Positions 9,606 through 20,313 of a DNA stretch of 56,212 nt are shown piece after piece. The stretch spans positions 1 through 56,212 of the forward strand of contig CAMELV010000024.1 of NCBI GenBank assembly GCA_945925985.1. The letters are read 5' to 3'. The notes under the pieces are model-generated. The model ran no database searches, was not told the DNA's origin, and worked only from the letters and a program-made list of their open reading frames with translations. The stretch is from Comamonas sp. lk. Its GTDB lineage: Bacteria > Pseudomonadota > Gammaproteobacteria > Burkholderiales > Burkholderiaceae_C. The position numbers and the translations under genes are program-made. How positions within the stretch are numbered: the first letter of the stretch is position 1; every line of letters starts with the position of its first letter.

Positions 9606-9794
9606 TCAAGACAACAACCAAATGACGGAGCAGCCAGCCAGAATGCTGCACATCCCGAAAAATCTCAGCTGCCCGTCCTTGAGTTGCAGGATCTGAGAGA
9701 ACATGCGTCGCCAACCGGTGGGCGACAACACCGGAAACAAGCCCTCAATCACCAGAACCAGGGCCAGCGCCAGCCAGAAGGTGTCCTCGCTCAA
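9606..9794 (-). CDS. DUF2065 family small membrane protein (YjeT-like)
   Basis: A 62-residue protein with two hydrophobic segments (about residues 7-22 and 43-61) and the family hallmark EGLFPVLSPTGWRRM-FSQILQL. The role is unknown. It sits three bases after the stop of hflC on the same strand, matching the conserved hflK-hflC-yjeT order of E. coli and Burkholderiales, so it is likely cotranscribed and membrane-associated. Confidence 0.88.
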   Translation of the reverse strand: MSEDTFWLALALVLVIEGLFPVLSPTGWRRMFSQILQLKDGQLRFFGMCSILAGCSVIWLLS

Positions 9795-9797
9795 GGT

Positions 9798-10721
9798 TTA
9801 CTTCTTTGGCGTTACGGGAGAGGGCAAGGCTGAGCCGCTCGAGCTAACGTTACCCCGGAAGACCTTGAAAAACTCCGACGATGACGGATCGACCACGATC
9901 ACATCGCTCTTTTTACCCAGACTGGCCTTGTAAGCGTCCAGACTCCGGTAGAACTGGGCAAATTGCGGGTCTCGACCAAAGGCATCGGCGTAGATCCGTG
10001 AAGCCTCCGCATCACCTTCACCCTTGATCTTCTGTGCATCACGGTAGGCATTGGCAACTGCTACTTCGCGCTGACGGTCCGCATCAGCCCGAATTTTTTC
10101 ACCCTCAGCGCCCCCGGTTGACCGAAGTTCATTGGCCACGCGCTTGCGCTCGGCCTCCATGCGTCGGTAGACCGACTCGGTGATGGCTTCGACGTAATCG
10201 ACGCGGGTGATTCGAACATCCACGACATCTACGCCCCAGGGCTTGTCGCCACGGACCTTTTCGAGAACCTCACGTTTGACATCGGTCATTAGAGCTTCCC
10301 TTTTCAGCGACAACAGCTCCTTGACGGTGCGCTTGTTGATCTCCTCCTGAAATGCATTACGCACGACACGGTTGAGCTGACTCGCCCCTGCTGCCTCGTT
10401 GGTCCCGACATTGCGGATGTACTGGGAGGGCTCAGAAATGCGCCAACGCACATACCAGTCGATCACCACGCGCTGTTTCTCAGCCGTCAGCATGGGCTCG
10501 GTATCGGTACTGTCGAGGGTGAGCAGGCGCTTGTCGATGTAAGACACATTTTGAAAAGGCGGTGGCAGTTTAAAGTTAAGGCCCGGCTCGGTAATAACCT
10601 CCTTGATCTGGCCCAGCGCATACACCACGCCAAACTGACGCTGATCAACCACGAAAAGGGTGGAGCTACCGAGGCCAAGCAGCACTAACAACGATGAAAA
10701 AATAAATCCCAAGCGGTTCAT
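9798..10721 (-). CDS. hflC: Protease modulator HflC (SPFH/prohibitin domain)
   Basis: A 307-residue membrane-anchored protein, partner of HflK in the complex that surrounds and restrains the FtsH protease. One N-terminal transmembrane segment (residues 4-22) is followed by the SPFH domain (VVDQRQFGVVYALGQIKEVI...), a charged helical region (RMEAERKRVANELRSTGGAEGEKIRADAD) and YRSLDAYKASL near the end, all typical of HflC. The start lies nine bases after hflK. Confidence 0.96.
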   Translation of the reverse strand: MNRLGFIFSSLLVLLGLGSSTLFVVDQRQFGVVYALGQIKEVITEPGLNFKLPPPFQNVSYIDKRLLTLDSTDTEPMLTAEKQRVVIDWYVRWRISEPSQYIRNVGTNEAAGASQLNRVVRNAFQEEINKRTVKELLSLKREALMTDVKREVLEKVRGDKPWGVDVVDVRITRVDYVEAITESVYRRMEAERKRVANELRSTGGAEGEKIRADADRQREVAVANAYRDAQKIKGEGDAEASRIYADAFGRDPQFAQFYRSLDAYKASLGKKSDVIVVDPSSSEFFKVFRGNVSSSGSALPSPVTPKK

Positions 10722-10730
10722 GTCAGGCTC

Positions 10731-12131
10731 CTAGCGGGTGTCACGGTCACGCGACCGGGTGGCATCTCTGGTCCGAGCATCGGCAGTGCTTGAGGGCTGC
10801 GCGATTCCCGAAGCCGGGGCAGTCGTTGACGCTTGAGGCGGCTCCAAGGCCACAGCGGCAGGCTGGGACGACATCTGCATGATCTTGTCCAAGGGCAAAT
10901 AAAGCAAGTTAGAGCCCTGCTTGGAATCCACCAATACCTTGGTCGCGTTTGAATAGACCTGTTGCATGGTGTCGATGTACATGCGGTCGCGGGTCACCTG
11001 CGGCGCTTTTTGGTACTCAGTCAGTACCGAGCGGAAGCGTTGAGCATCACCTTGGGCCTGTGATACCACTCTGGACTTGTAGGCATCGGCCTCCTCCTTC
11101 AAGCGAGAAGCTGAGCCGACTGCCCGAGGCACCACATCATTGGCATAGGCTTGGGCGTCATTTTTCGCGCGCTCACGCTCCTGTCCTGCTTTGAGCACAT
11201 CGTCAAAAGCAGCTTGCACCTGCTCGGGCGGCCGCACCCCGCCTTGCTGCAAATTGATGCCGACCACTTCAATGCCAACCTTGTAACGGTCAAGTATCTT
11301 CTGCATCAGGGCACGCACGCGTGGCCCGATCTGGTCACGCTCCTCCGATAACGCGCTGTCCATGCGCATCTTGCCCACCACCTCGCGTACCGCTGTCTCA
11401 GCAGCCTGCACCACCGCTTCGCCAGGGTTCTTACTTTCAAAAAGGTAGGCGCGTGCGTCGCTCAGACGGTACTGCACAGCAAACTTGATCTCGACGATAT
11501 TCTCGTCTTCGGTCAACATGGCCGATTCGCGCAGGCCAGTGGCCTTGATGACGGTGTCTCGCCCCACATCCACCGACCGAATCTGAGTCACGAAGATCAA
11601 CTCATGGCGCTGGATCGGGTACGGCAGCCGCCAGTTAAAGCCAGCGCCTGCTGTCGACTTGTAACCCCCAAATTGGGTAATAACGGCTTGCTGACCTTCC
11701 TGGACAATGAAAAAGCCGGTTCCCAGCCAAATTAGCACGACTACGCCAGCCACCAGACCCAAGCCGATGCCAGCGTTCTTCATATCAGGCTGAAAACCAC
11801 CACCGCCACCCATCCCTCCCGAGCCGCCTGCACCGCCCCGACCGCCTGGTTTAGCACCGCCAAACAGACCACCCAGCTTGCGGTTGAAATCGCGCCAAAG
11901 TTCATCAAGATCAGGCGGGCCGGCACTCGGCCTCGGGTTTTGCGGGCGCTCGGGGCTTCTGGGCGGTTGCGCCTCAGGAGCCGGCGCCTCAGGGCGGTTG
12001 GCATCTCCGGCGGCGCCACCGTCGGCAGGTTTGTCGTCGCCGCGGCCCCAACGAGAGTCGTTCAGATTGAACATCCCCCGTAAAGCATTGCCAATTGACG
12101 GCCAGCGAATGGCGCGCAAAGGATGTTTCAT
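10731..12131 (-). CDS. hflK: Protease modulator HflK
   Basis: A 466-residue partner of HflC in the FtsH-regulating complex. The N-terminus is Pro/Arg-rich (DSRWGRGDDKP) and Gly-rich (GGMGGGGGF). A transmembrane segment (about residues 128-147, IGLGLVAGVVVLIWLGTGFF) precedes the SPFH domain, which begins IVQEGQQAVITQFG. The C-terminus is low-complexity and basic. The frame is open to 12293, but those extra codons overlap hflX and do not look like HflK; the ATG at 12131 (MKHPLRAIRW) is chosen. A still later Met (MFNLNDSRW) is possible. Confidence 0.95.
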   Translation of the reverse strand: MKHPLRAIRWPSIGNALRGMFNLNDSRWGRGDDKPADGGAAGDANRPEAPAPEAQPPRSPERPQNPRPSAGPPDLDELWRDFNRKLGGLFGGAKPGGRGGAGGSGGMGGGGGFQPDMKNAGIGLGLVAGVVVLIWLGTGFFIVQEGQQAVITQFGGYKSTAGAGFNWRLPYPIQRHELIFVTQIRSVDVGRDTVIKATGLRESAMLTEDENIVEIKFAVQYRLSDARAYLFESKNPGEAVVQAAETAVREVVGKMRMDSALSEERDQIGPRVRALMQKILDRYKVGIEVVGINLQQGGVRPPEQVQAAFDDVLKAGQERERAKNDAQAYANDVVPRAVGSASRLKEEADAYKSRVVSQAQGDAQRFRSVLTEYQKAPQVTRDRMYIDTMQQVYSNATKVLVDSKQGSNLLYLPLDKIMQMSSQPAAVALEPPQASTTAPASGIAQPSSTADARTRDATRSRDRDTR

Positions 12132-12150
12132 CACGATAGTTCCAGGTGTG

Positions 12151-13356
12151 TCATAACTCGATTGTGCCCAATTGGGTATCTTCCCCAATATCGGGATGGT
12201 AATTCCCTGATTTCTCGGCGCTCCTCGTGCCTGCGGTAGCCGCCAATGCCAGTTGGCGCCGCAGGGCCGCAAGCCCCTCACCTTGGCGAGCACTTAGGAA
12301 TAGTCGGGGCGTCTGCACCCCGTCAAGTTCAAAGGTGTCCTGCAATTGCAAGGGACGGTGCGCATCGTCCATGGCGTCGAGCTTGTTAAACACCAGCACC
12401 TGAGGGATATCGGCTGCGCCAATGTCACCCAACACCCGCCGCACTTCAGCCATTTGCTCAACAAAATGCGGGCTCGACGCATCGACGACATGCAGCAACA
12501 GGTCGGCATCGACTGCCTCCTGCAAGGTGGCCTGAAAAGCGTCAACCAATCCGTGGGGTAAGTCCCGGATGAAGCCTACGGTGTCAGACAGCGAAACGGA
12601 CCGCTCTGCATCACCGAGGTAGAGTTGGCGGGTGGTCGTGTCGAGTGTGGCAAATAACTGGTCGGCTGCATAGGCTCGCGCTTTGACCAAGGCATTGAAA
12701 AGGGTACTTTTGCCAGCGTTGGTGTAGCCAACCAACGAGATATTGAAGGCATCGCGTCGCTCCCGCTGACGCCGCTGAGTCTGGCGCTGGCGTTTGACCT
12801 TGCCGAGCCGGTCCTTAATCTTCTTGATGCTCTCACCGATCATGCGCCGATCTAGCTCAATCTGCGTCTCGCCGGGGCCGCCACGCATGCCGATACCTCC
12901 GCTTTGACGTTCTAAGTGTGACCAGCGTCTCACCAGCCGGGTGCTGAGGTATTGCTGGCGGGCGAGTTCAACCTGTAGCTTGCCTTCATGGCTCCGCGCC
13001 CGCTGGCCAAAAATCTCAAGGATCAACAGGGTCCGATCGTTTACGGGCAAGTCAATATGCCGTTCCAGGTTGCGCTGCTGAGCGGGGCTTAGCCTTTGGT
13101 CGAACAGCACTTCAACCGCGCCCAGTTGCGCTGCCATCAGTTTGATTTCGTCGGCCTTGCCGCTGCCAACAAACAGGGCAGCGTCCGGCGCCTTGCGTTT
13201 GCAAGTCAGGCGGGCAACCGGATCAAGACCCGCTGTTTGCGCCAGCAAGCCGAGTTCCTCCAGCTCACGGTCAAAATTAGGCAAACCAAAATCAACCCCA
13301 ACCAGAAGGGTTGGGGCCGCCTGGCGATCACGCGGCTGCAGGTGCGTCACCCTCAC
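12151..13356 (-). CDS. hflX: Ribosome-associated GTPase HflX
   Basis: A 401-residue GTPase that splits stalled ribosomes under stress. The N-terminal domain carries [11 protein letters not shown] and the linker [13 protein letters not shown]. The G domain shows G1 [11 protein letters not shown]3 DTVGFI and G4 NKLD. The start is GTG at 13356, which overlaps the end of hfq by 29 bases; a second GTG at 13350 is equally possible, and no convincing ribosome binding site separates them. The overlap points to translation coupled to hfq, in the classic hfq-hflX-hflK-hflC order. Confidence 0.94.
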   Translation of the reverse strand: MRVTHLQPRDRQAAPTLLVGVDFGLPNFDRELEELGLLAQTAGLDPVARLTCKRKAPDAALFVGSGKADEIKLMAAQLGAVEVLFDQRLSPAQQRNLERHIDLPVNDRTLLILEIFGQRARSHEGKLQVELARQQYLSTRLVRRWSHLERQSGGIGMRGGPGETQIELDRRMIGESIKKIKDRLGKVKRQRQTQRRQRERRDAFNISLVGYTNAGKSTLFNALVKARAYAADQLFATLDTTTRQLYLGDAERSVSLSDTVGFIRDLPHGLVDAFQATLQEAVDADLLLHVVDASSPHFVEQMAEVRRVLGDIGAADIPQVLVFNKLDAMDDAHRPLQLQDTFELDGVQTPRLFLSARQGEGLAALRRQLALAATAGTRSAEKSGNYHPDIGEDTQLGTIEL

Positions 13357-13576
13357 CCGTTGAAAAGTTCACCGCACGTCCCGGCACGATGGTGGAGATC
13401 GCGTGTTTGTAGACCATTTGCGTCACTGTGTTGCGTAGCAGAACCACGTACTGGTCGAACGACTCGATCTGCCCCTGCAGCTTGATGCCATTGACGAGAT
13501 AAATGGCGACCGGCACGTGTTCCCGACGCAGTGCGTTGAGAAATGGGTCTTGAAGTAACTGGCCTTTGTTGTTCAC
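13328..13576 (-). CDS. hfq: RNA chaperone Hfq
   Basis: An 82-residue Sm-like protein that forms a hexamer and pairs small RNAs with mRNAs. It shows the Sm1 region ([33 protein letters not shown]) and the Sm2 YKHAIST motif, followed by a short Ala-rich tail. The frame extends to a TTG at 13594, but the GTG at 13576 has a GGAGG site five bases upstream and gives the normal N-terminus ([12 protein letters not shown]), so it is preferred. Confidence 0.96.
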   Translation of the reverse strand: MNNKGQLLQDPFLNALRREHVPVAIYLVNGIKLQGQIESFDQYVVLLRNTVTQMVYKHAISTIVPGRAVNFSTGEGDAPAAA

Positions 13577-13696
13577 GATATCCTCCGTGTTCAAAAAAAT
13601 GTGAAGAAATGGGACGATACCACAGCCCTGTCGGACTCTTTAGAGGTAGCGCATTGAAATGACCGTTGGTTTTGACTAGCCGCTATCGGTGGGGTG

Positions 13697-15052
13697 TCAG
13701 GTCTCGCCTTTGCCTGCATAAGGGTTGCTGGAGGTCTTGAGTTCGATCCGCAGCGGCGTGCCGACCAGATCAAACTCCTTGCGAAAACGACCTTCCAGAT
13801 AACGTTTGTAGCTGTCAGTGACATGCTCGAGCGAGTTCCCATGAATCACGATCACCGGTGGATTCATTCCGCCTTGATGGGCATAACGGAGTTTGGGCCG
13901 GTACATGCCGGAGCGCTTCGGGCTCTGGAATTGCACTGCCTCTAGCAAGAGCCGGGTCAACACTGGCGTGGACATCTTGCAATTAGCCGCTTTGTGAGCC
14001 TGCACGATGGACGCCCACAGCGGACCAAGGCCCTGACGCTTTTGCGCAGAAATCAGATGCATGGCCGCAAACTTCAGGAAGGGCAAACGGGTTTCGATCG
14101 AGCGCTTCACCAGCTCACGCTGGTAATCGTCCACGGCATCCCACTTATTGACGGCCACCACGACCGCCCGCCCGTTTTCCAAGGTGTAACCGGCAATGTG
14201 GGCGTCCTGATCGGTCACCCCCTGCGTGGCATCGATGAGCAATAAAACCACATTGGATGATTCGATCGCCTGCAAGGTTTTGACCACCGAAAACTTCTCG
14301 ATCGCCTCAAAGACTTGCCCGCGCCGCCTCAGGCCCGCTGTGTCGATCAGCTCAAATTTCTGGCCGTCTCGCTCGAAAGGCACGGAGATGGCATCCCGTG
14401 TGGTTCCGGGCAAATCAAAGGCTACCAAGCGCTCCTCACCCAACCATGTGTTGATCAGCGTCGACTTGCCAACATTGGGCCGCCCGGCCACGGCCAGCTT
14501 GATGGTTTCGGCATCAGGTTGCGCCTCCGACTCATCAAGTTCCGGCAGGTGCAGCGGCGTCAAAGCCATTTCTATCAGTGCCCGGATACCCTGCCCATGG
14601 GCTGCGGACACAGGGTGCACATCACCCAGGCCCAACTCAAAGAACTCAACCAGCGGCATGCCTTCCCGCACGGCTTCGGCTTTGTTGGCGACCAGTAGGC
14701 AGGGCTTGCCAAGCCGCCGCAGGTATGTCGCAATGTCATGGTCCTGCGCAGACAAGCCAGCACGGGCATCAACCACAAAAATCACGACATCTGCCTCGGC
14801 AACGGCCTGCCGGGTCTGCTTGGCCATTTCACGGTAGATGCCAGTGGTGGCGTCGGGCTCAAAACCGCCCGTATCTATGACGATGTAATCGTGTTTGCCC
14901 TGATGTCCATTGCCGTAGTGACGGTCACGGGTCAATCCCGCAAAGTCGGCCACGATGGCGTCACGGGACTTGGTCAGTCGGTTAAACAGGGTTGACTTGC
15001 CGACGTTGGGACGTCCAACAAGCGCAAGAACGGGCTTCACGAGCGCACTCAC
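13697..15052 (-). CDS. der: Ribosome biogenesis GTPase Der (EngA)
   Basis: A 451-residue GTPase with two tandem G domains needed for 50S subunit maturation. The first P-loop GRPNVGKS is at residues 13-20 and the second GRPNVGKST at about 191-199, each with matching DxxG and NKxD motifs (VANKAE, VNKWD). A KH-like C-terminal domain ends the protein. The start is GTG, overlapping the bamB stop by four bases; a second in-frame GTG four codons later is a possible alternative. It is the last gene of the hisS-yfgM-bamB-der run, with 120 bases before hfq. Confidence 0.97.
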   Translation of the reverse strand: MSALVKPVLALVGRPNVGKSTLFNRLTKSRDAIVADFAGLTRDRHYGNGHQGKHDYIVIDTGGFEPDATTGIYREMAKQTRQAVAEADVVIFVVDARAGLSAQDHDIATYLRRLGKPCLLVANKAEAVREGMPLVEFFELGLGDVHPVSAAHGQGIRALIEMALTPLHLPELDESEAQPDAETIKLAVAGRPNVGKSTLINTWLGEERLVAFDLPGTTRDAISVPFERDGQKFELIDTAGLRRRGQVFEAIEKFSVVKTLQAIESSNVVLLLIDATQGVTDQDAHIAGYTLENGRAVVVAVNKWDAVDDYQRELVKRSIETRLPFLKFAAMHLISAQKRQGLGPLWASIVQAHKAANCKMSTPVLTRLLLEAVQFQSPKRSGMYRPKLRYAHQGGMNPPVIVIHGNSLEHVTDSYKRYLEGRFRKEFDLVGTPLRIELKTSSNPYAGKGET

Positions 15053-16188
15053 TCGAGCTTGAACCCGAATATACCGCCTTGCCTTGTCACGATCACCAGA
15101 GTCCCATCAGCTAAAACCGGCCCACTGACGATGGCCGACCCATCGGTGGCCATGCGGTTCAGCAGGGCCCCATCGTCGCGGGACAACCAATGCACCTGGC
15201 CCGACGCGTCCCCTACCACCACCGAGCGGCCCACTGCAAGCGGGGCGCTCAGGCCACGATAGCGCAGGAGATCAGACGTCCAGGCAAGCTGCCCATCGGC
15301 ACGTTGCCAGGCCATGACCCGGCCATCGCTCTCCACACCAAAGACCAAGCGATCGTCACCATGCAGCCCAACCGAGCCGGACGCCGGCTTGGTCCAAAGC
15401 ACGTTGCCACGACTGGCGTTAACACAGGCTACCGCTGCTTGGAAGGCACGGGCACAAACCACCTCTCTGTCGCGGCTGACGCGACCAATCACATCAACGA
15501 GGCGCTCCACATCATTGGTTCCACGCGGGGTGGCGATCGACGCTTCCCAGCGCGCACTTCCGTTGCCAGGATTCATACCGACTAAGCGGCTACCCAGACC
15601 GACCACCAGTGTGTCTCCAACCGCCAAAAGTACGCCAGCCTGGCGCAGCACCAGTGCCTCACCAGGACGTTGCTGGCTCCAGAGGCGACGCCCGGATGAG
15701 GCGTCAAACGCTGTCACGCTACGGTCTGCCGCCAAATGGAAGACGCGCCCTCCGGCAATCAGTGGTGGCGTAAAACCCTGGGCAGTCGTTTTCTGACGCC
15801 AGAGTTCACGGCCGTTCTCCAGCACCAGAAGCTCGTTCTGGCGCGTTAGAACGGCAACCAGCCTACCGTCACTGCCAACCCCAGCGCCAATGAACTCCCC
15901 GATCTCCACGCGCCAAACTTCAGTGCCAGTGCGCCCATCCAGCACAGACAAGAGACCATTCGAACTTGCGATCGCCACCATGTTGCCGTTGACCCTGACA
16001 TCCAGTGGAAAATCAATAGGGCCCACTTTGGCAGACCAAGCCAAGCGCACCCCGAGCAAGGCTGGGTTAGGTGCCAGTTCGGCTGGCTTGATCAGATTTG
16101 ACGGGCCAGAACAAGCCACCAAACCGAGCGCAAGGGCCAGCAGCAACAGGCTGGCTCGCGCCAGACGGACAGGGGACATCAGGGTCAC
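15049..16188 (-). CDS. bamB: Outer membrane protein assembly lipoprotein BamB
   Basis: A 379-residue lipoprotein of the BAM complex that inserts beta-barrels into the outer membrane. A signal peptide ends in the lipobox LVAC (Cys at about residue 26). The mature part consists of PQQ-like beta-propeller repeats (for example [54 protein letters not shown]). It overlaps both neighbours by four bases, so yfgM-bamB-der are translationally coupled. Confidence 0.95.
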   Translation of the reverse strand: MTLMSPVRLARASLLLLALALGLVACSGPSNLIKPAELAPNPALLGVRLAWSAKVGPIDFPLDVRVNGNMVAIASSNGLLSVLDGRTGTEVWRVEIGEFIGAGVGSDGRLVAVLTRQNELLVLENGRELWRQKTTAQGFTPPLIAGGRVFHLAADRSVTAFDASSGRRLWSQQRPGEALVLRQAGVLLAVGDTLVVGLGSRLVGMNPGNGSARWEASIATPRGTNDVERLVDVIGRVSRDREVVCARAFQAAVACVNASRGNVLWTKPASGSVGLHGDDRLVFGVESDGRVMAWQRADGQLAWTSDLLRYRGLSAPLAVGRSVVVGDASGQVHWLSRDDGALLNRMATDGSAIVSGPVLADGTLVIVTRQGGIFGFKLE

Positions 16189-16865
16189 GGCGCACCTTTT
16201 GGCACGGCTGCGGCAAGCAGGGCTTGCGGGTCGACGCCCAAGGCATTGAGCTTGACCTCAACCAGACGTCGGTATTCGGTGCGGGGTTCAAAGGCGCGGT
16301 AGGCCTTATCGTATTCAGCGCGAGCCAGCTCTTTTTTGCCGTCAAGCATTAGAACGTCGCCCTTTCGATCGGCTACCAGCGCCTCAAACTGGGCTGGGAA
16401 GGGCTCCGCGAGTTGCGCCAGGGCCTCGGTGTAAGCTTTGCCGTCTGCCAGCACAGCAGCCAAACGCAAGCGCGCTACAGCCTGGTAACCCGGATCACTG
16501 GATTTTTCAGCCACCCAAGTCAGGGCAGCCTTGGCCTGGTCAAGTTTGCCAGCATCAAAATACTGCCGTGCAACAAGCAAGCCGGCCTGCTGGCCGTAAG
16601 CGGTCGCACCAAACTTATCCTTCATGTCGGTAAAGGCACGCTCAATTTTTACCATGTCGCCGGTTTTGACGACGCGTTCGACCTCGTCGAACATGGCGGC
16701 CGCCTGTGTCGACTGGCTTCGCTGCCAATATTGGTAGAAATGCCAGCTGGCGTAGGCACCCAGCACGGCCACCAGCACCCAAGTGATCAGATTGCCATAC
16801 TGTTTCCAGAAATGCTTGATCTGGTCAAGTTGCTCTTGTTCTTCGAGGTCGAGTTGATTTGCCAT
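16185..16865 (-). CDS. YfgM-like tetratricopeptide membrane protein (SecYEG ancillary)
   Basis: A 226-residue protein with a cytoplasmic N-terminus (DLEEQEQLDQIKHFWKQYG), one transmembrane segment at about residues 27-46 and a periplasmic region of TPR-like helices. This matches the YfgM family (tetratricopeptide, DUF2133-type). YfgM associates with the SecYEG translocon and PpiD in E. coli. The order hisS-yfgM-bamB-der is conserved in proteobacteria, which supports the assignment. Its stop overlaps bamB by four bases. Confidence 0.9.
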   Translation of the reverse strand: MANQLDLEEQEQLDQIKHFWKQYGNLITWVLVAVLGAYASWHFYQYWQRSQSTQAAAMFDEVERVVKTGDMVKIERAFTDMKDKFGATAYGQQAGLLVARQYFDAGKLDQAKAALTWVAEKSSDPGYQAVARLRLAAVLADGKAYTEALAQLAEPFPAQFEALVADRKGDVLMLDGKKELARAEYDKAYRAFEPRTEYRRLVEVKLNALGVDPQALLAAAVPKGAP

Positions 16866-16877
16866 ACGGGTACTTAA

Positions 16878-18191
16878 TTAAGTGCGCGATTGTAGGGTCG
16901 AGGCCCAGGCCGGAATGTCAATCAATGATTGGCTGGTCTGCGTGCCAGTGCCATCTCGCAGCGACTTGATAGTAACGCGGTGCTGCGTGACTTCATCGTC
17001 ACCAAAAATCAGCGCATAGTGGGCGCCGCTGGCATCAGCCCGCTTGAATTGCGACTTCATGCTGCCCATAGAGTCCCCCGCGCTGGCGTGCATCTGAACA
17101 CTGACGCCTGCGTCACGCAGCGTTTGCAAGGTCAACAGCACCAGCGGCAGTGCTCCGGTTCGCGCCACGACCGCATAGGCGTCAAGCGGCACGAGCACCT
17201 GGGCGCCGCCTTGTTCCCTAACCAATGCCAATACCCGGTCAACGCCAAGCGCCCAACCTACCGCTGGTGCGGGCTTACCACCGAGTTGCTCAATCAGGTA
17301 GTCGTACCGGCCGCCCGCGCACACCGTACCCTGCGACCCAAGCCGGTCGGTCACAAATTCAAACACAGTCAAGTTGTAATAGTCCATGCCGCGTACCAGG
17401 CGCGGATTGACCGAGTACGTCACGCCATTGGCATCCAAAATGGCCTTCAGAGCGTTGAAGTGGGCCAACGACGCTTCACCCAGAAAGTCGAGCAAGCGCG
17501 GCGCCGCGTCCACCACCCCCTGCATCGCAGGGTTCTTGGTGTCCAGAATACGCAGCGGGTTGCTGTACAAGCGCCGTTGCGCGTCGTCATCCAGCAGATC
17601 GACATGGCTTTCCAGATGGGCAATCAGAGCCTGCCGGTGTTGCAGTCGCTCCTCAGGCTGGCCCAGGCTGTTGATTTCAAGCCGGACGTCGTTCAGGGCG
17701 AGTTCGCGCCAAAAGGCTACCGCCAACAAAATCAATTCTGCATCGACCTCGGCCCCACCAAAACCAAGAGCCTCAGCGCCAATCTGGTCGAACTGGCGGT
17801 ACCGTCCGCGCTGGGGCCGTTCATGGCGAAACATCGGACCCATGTAGTAAAAACGCTTGCCACCGTCGTACAGCAGCGAGTGTTCAACCACCGAGCGCAC
17901 AACACCCGCTGTGCACTCAGGGCGCAAGGTCAGAGAGTCGCCGTTGAGGCGGTCCTCAAAGGTGTACATCTCTTTTTCAACGATGTCGGTGATCTCGCCC
18001 AAGCCCCGCGTGAACAAGGGCGTCCGCTCCACGATGGGCGTGCGAATATTGCGGTAGGCATACCGCGCCATTAGCGCACGCACTTTAGCCTCCAGCCACT
18101 CAACCCCGGCCGAGTCCGGGGGCAGCACGTCATTCATGCCTTTCACGCCCGTCAGCTTGGCCGCTTTGGGCGCCGTGTCATTGGCACTCAT
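16878..18191 (-). CDS. hisS: Histidine--tRNA ligase
   Basis: A 437-residue class II aminoacyl-tRNA synthetase. Motif 2 is seen in [25 protein letters not shown], the histidine-specific signatures in [15 protein letters not shown] and [15 protein letters not shown], and motif 3 in [15 protein letters not shown]-terminal anticodon-binding domain follows. The length is normal with a slight N-terminal extension. It sits 8 bases after ispG and 12 bases before the yfgM-like gene. Confidence 0.97.
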   Translation of the reverse strand: MSANDTAPKAAKLTGVKGMNDVLPPDSAGVEWLEAKVRALMARYAYRNIRTPIVERTPLFTRGLGEITDIVEKEMYTFEDRLNGDSLTLRPECTAGVVRSVVEHSLLYDGGKRFYYMGPMFRHERPQRGRYRQFDQIGAEALGFGGAEVDAELILLAVAFWRELALNDVRLEINSLGQPEERLQHRQALIAHLESHVDLLDDDAQRRLYSNPLRILDTKNPAMQGVVDAAPRLLDFLGEASLAHFNALKAILDANGVTYSVNPRLVRGMDYYNLTVFEFVTDRLGSQGTVCAGGRYDYLIEQLGGKPAPAVGWALGVDRVLALVREQGGAQVLVPLDAYAVVARTGALPLVLLTLQTLRDAGVSVQMHASAGDSMGSMKSQFKRADASGAHYALIFGDDEVTQHRVTIKSLRDGTGTQTSQSLIDIPAWASTLQSRT

Positions 18192-18199
18192 GGGGACAT

Positions 18200-19477
18200 C
18201 TAGAGGACAGGGGCAGACGTCGGCTTGCCAAACCGGTTTTCGATGTAATTTTCAACAATTTTCTGGAACTCCCGCGCAATGTCGTTGCCACGCAAGGTCA
18301 TGCGCTTCTCGCCATCAATGAACACTGGCGCCGCTGGCGCCTCTCCGGTACCGGGCAGGCTGATACCAATATCTGCATGTTTGCTTTCGCCCGGCCCGTT
18401 CACGATACAGCCCATGACTGCGACCCGAAGCTTTTCCACACCAGGGTACTGGTCACGCCAAATCGGCATCTGAGACCGCAAAAAACCCTCAATCTGTTGA
18501 GTCAGTTCTTGAAACGTCGTGCTTGTGGTTCGGCCGCAACCCGGACAGGCCGTGACACTGGGCACGAAGGACCGCAACTCGAGCGCCTGCAGAATTTCAG
18601 AGGCTATCACCACCTCCTGCGTCCGGGACTCACCAGGCTGGGGCGTCAAGGACACCCGGATGGTGTCGCCAATGCCCTCCTGCAGGAGGATCGCCAGAGC
18701 GGCACTTGAAGCCACGGCTCCTTTGGTACCCATGCCGGCTTCCGTCAGCCCCAGGTGCAATGCGTAATCACAGCGTTGGGCCAACGCGCGGTACACAGAA
18801 ATGAGGTCTTGAACGCCACTCACCTTACAGGACAAAATGATCTGATCCGGACTCATGCCCATGTCAGTGGCACGTCGGGCAGACTCTACCGCCGAGGTGA
18901 TCAAGGCTTCGTACATCACCGATTTGGCAGCCCAAGGACTGGCCCGTCGGCTGTTGTCATCCATTAATTCAGCCAACAGTTCCTGGTCAAGGCTACCCCA
19001 ATTGACACCAATTCGGACGGGTTTATTCCAGCGTATAGCCGCTTCGATCATCAGACCAAACTGCCGGTCACGCTTTTCGCCCTTGCCGACATTGCCAGGG
19101 TTGATGCGGTACTTGGACAGCGCTTGCGCACAATCCGGGAAATCTGTCAGCAATCGATGGCCGTTGTAATGGAAATCTCCGACCAAGGGCACATCAATGC
19201 CCATCCTGTCTAGTTGCTCTCGCACGTAAGGCACAGCCTGCGCCGCCTCGGGGGTGTTGACCGTCAGTCGGACCAGTTCAGACCCAGCCATAGCCAGTTC
19301 CTTGACCTGAATGGCCGTGCCTATAGCGTCGACGGTGTCTGTATTGGTCATTGACTGCACCCGCACTGGCGCGTCACCGCCCACGGTCACGACCCGCGAG
19401 TTCCACATGACGCGCGCCTGCCGGGACCGACGCGACTTGGCTTGAGCCGGCTCAATGGGGAGACAGGAATCCATCAC
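18200..19477 (-). CDS. ispG: 4-hydroxy-3-methylbut-2-enyl diphosphate synthase (flavodoxin type)
   Basis: A 425-residue iron-sulfur enzyme of the non-mevalonate isoprenoid pathway (GcpE). The TIM-barrel part includes [11 protein letters not shown] and GDFHYNGH. The 4Fe-4S ligands are in the CPGCGRT motif and in GCIVNGPGE. The start overlaps the stop of the rodZ-like gene by four bases. Downstream is hisS. Confidence 0.96.
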   Translation of the reverse strand: MMDSCLPIEPAQAKSRRSRQARVMWNSRVVTVGGDAPVRVQSMTNTDTVDAIGTAIQVKELAMAGSELVRLTVNTPEAAQAVPYVREQLDRMGIDVPLVGDFHYNGHRLLTDFPDCAQALSKYRINPGNVGKGEKRDRQFGLMIEAAIRWNKPVRIGVNWGSLDQELLAELMDDNSRRASPWAAKSVMYEALITSAVESARRATDMGMSPDQIILSCKVSGVQDLISVYRALAQRCDYALHLGLTEAGMGTKGAVASSAALAILLQEGIGDTIRVSLTPQPGESRTQEVVIASEILQALELRSFVPSVTACPGCGRTTSTTFQELTQQIEGFLRSQMPIWRDQYPGVEKLRVAVMGCIVNGPGESKHADIGISLPGTGEAPAAPVFIDGEKRMTLRGNDIAREFQKIVENYIENRFGKPTSAPVL

Positions 19478-20313
19478 TTCACCTCAAAACGTGCAACATT
19501 GTCTTTGGTTACCGCCCCGATATCAAACGGGACATCACGAATCCGCACCGACACCACGCCAGCACGGCCCAACACCACAGCCATCGGCAAGGCGCCGGAA
19601 ACGCCCTGCACTTCACCCTGACTCATTGTCTTTCGCAACTGAACCACGCCCTTGGAATCCGTGACCTCGACCCAAGACTCGCCACTGGCCTTCAGCAACA
19701 AAATGCCGGAGGTCGAACCTGAGCCAACGACTGTGGCGTTGGCCACTGACTCGGCCATTGGAGTCGAATCCAAGAGCGGCGCAGGCGGCGCCGCAGGCAC
19801 AGGAACCGCCAGCTCGGATACCTCGGGCACACTGACCGTTGACGTCGGGGGGTCTGGCTTGAGCGGCCAGAAAATCAATGCCATAAGCCCTAGAACAAGC
19901 AAAACAATCGCCAGCCAGTAGGGCCGAGACAAATGATCCCAGAGCCTGCTCTCTGATCGCAGTCCCTTAACGCGGAAACTTGCCTGACTCCCGGCCTCAA
20001 CCGACTTGAGCTGCGGCTGACGGCTCTGCGGCAATTGCGCCAGTATTGGTTCCGGCGCAATTTTCAAGGCTCGGCACACGCTGGATGCCAGCGCACGGAC
20101 GAACACGATATCGGGCAGCTCATGCAGTCGGTCGGCTTCGAGTGCTTCAATTTTCCTGACAGGCACTTTCAAAGCAACTGCAAGCGCAGCGATGTGAAGC
20201 CCCTCGGCCTCACGCGCCCGGCGAAGCAAGCGCCCGGCCGAATCAGGCGGAACCTTCTGGACCAAGCCGTCATCTGGTTTCAGCAAAACCGGCACACCAG
20301 CATCATTCATCAA
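19474..20313 (-). CDS. RodZ-like helix-turn-helix membrane protein (DUF4115)
   Basis: A 279-residue protein with an N-terminal Cro/C1-type helix-turn-helix ([40 protein letters not shown]), one transmembrane segment (about residues 133-150) and a periplasmic C-terminal DUF4115 domain ending in [18 protein letters not shown]. That is the RodZ architecture, which links MreB to the cell-wall elongasome. The order pilW-rodZ-ispG matches other proteobacteria. Its start overlaps the pilW stop by 11 bases. Confidence 0.88.
   Translation of the reverse strand: MMNDAGVPVLLKPDDGLVQKVPPDSAGRLLRRAREAEGLHIAALAVALKVPVRKIEALEADRLHELPDIVFVRALASSVCRALKIAPEPILAQLPQSRQPQLKSVEAGSQASFRVKGLRSESRLWDHLSRPYWLAIVLLVLGLMALIFWPLKPDPPTSTVSVPEVSELAVPVPAAPPAPLLDSTPMAESVANATVVGSGSTSGILLLKASGESWVEVTDSKGVVQLRKTMSQGEVQGVSGALPMAVVLGRAGVVSVRIRDVPFDIGAVTKDNVARFEVK

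Noticed and set aside
12132..12293. 54-codon N-terminal extension of HflK
   Set aside because: The residues overlap hflX, do not resemble HflK, and the ATG at 12131 gives a normal length.
16929..18074. Long plus-strand open frame opposite hisS (381 codons)
   Set aside because: It is antisense to a strong hisS match, has atypical composition and no recognisable domain; long antisense frames are common in GC-rich genes.
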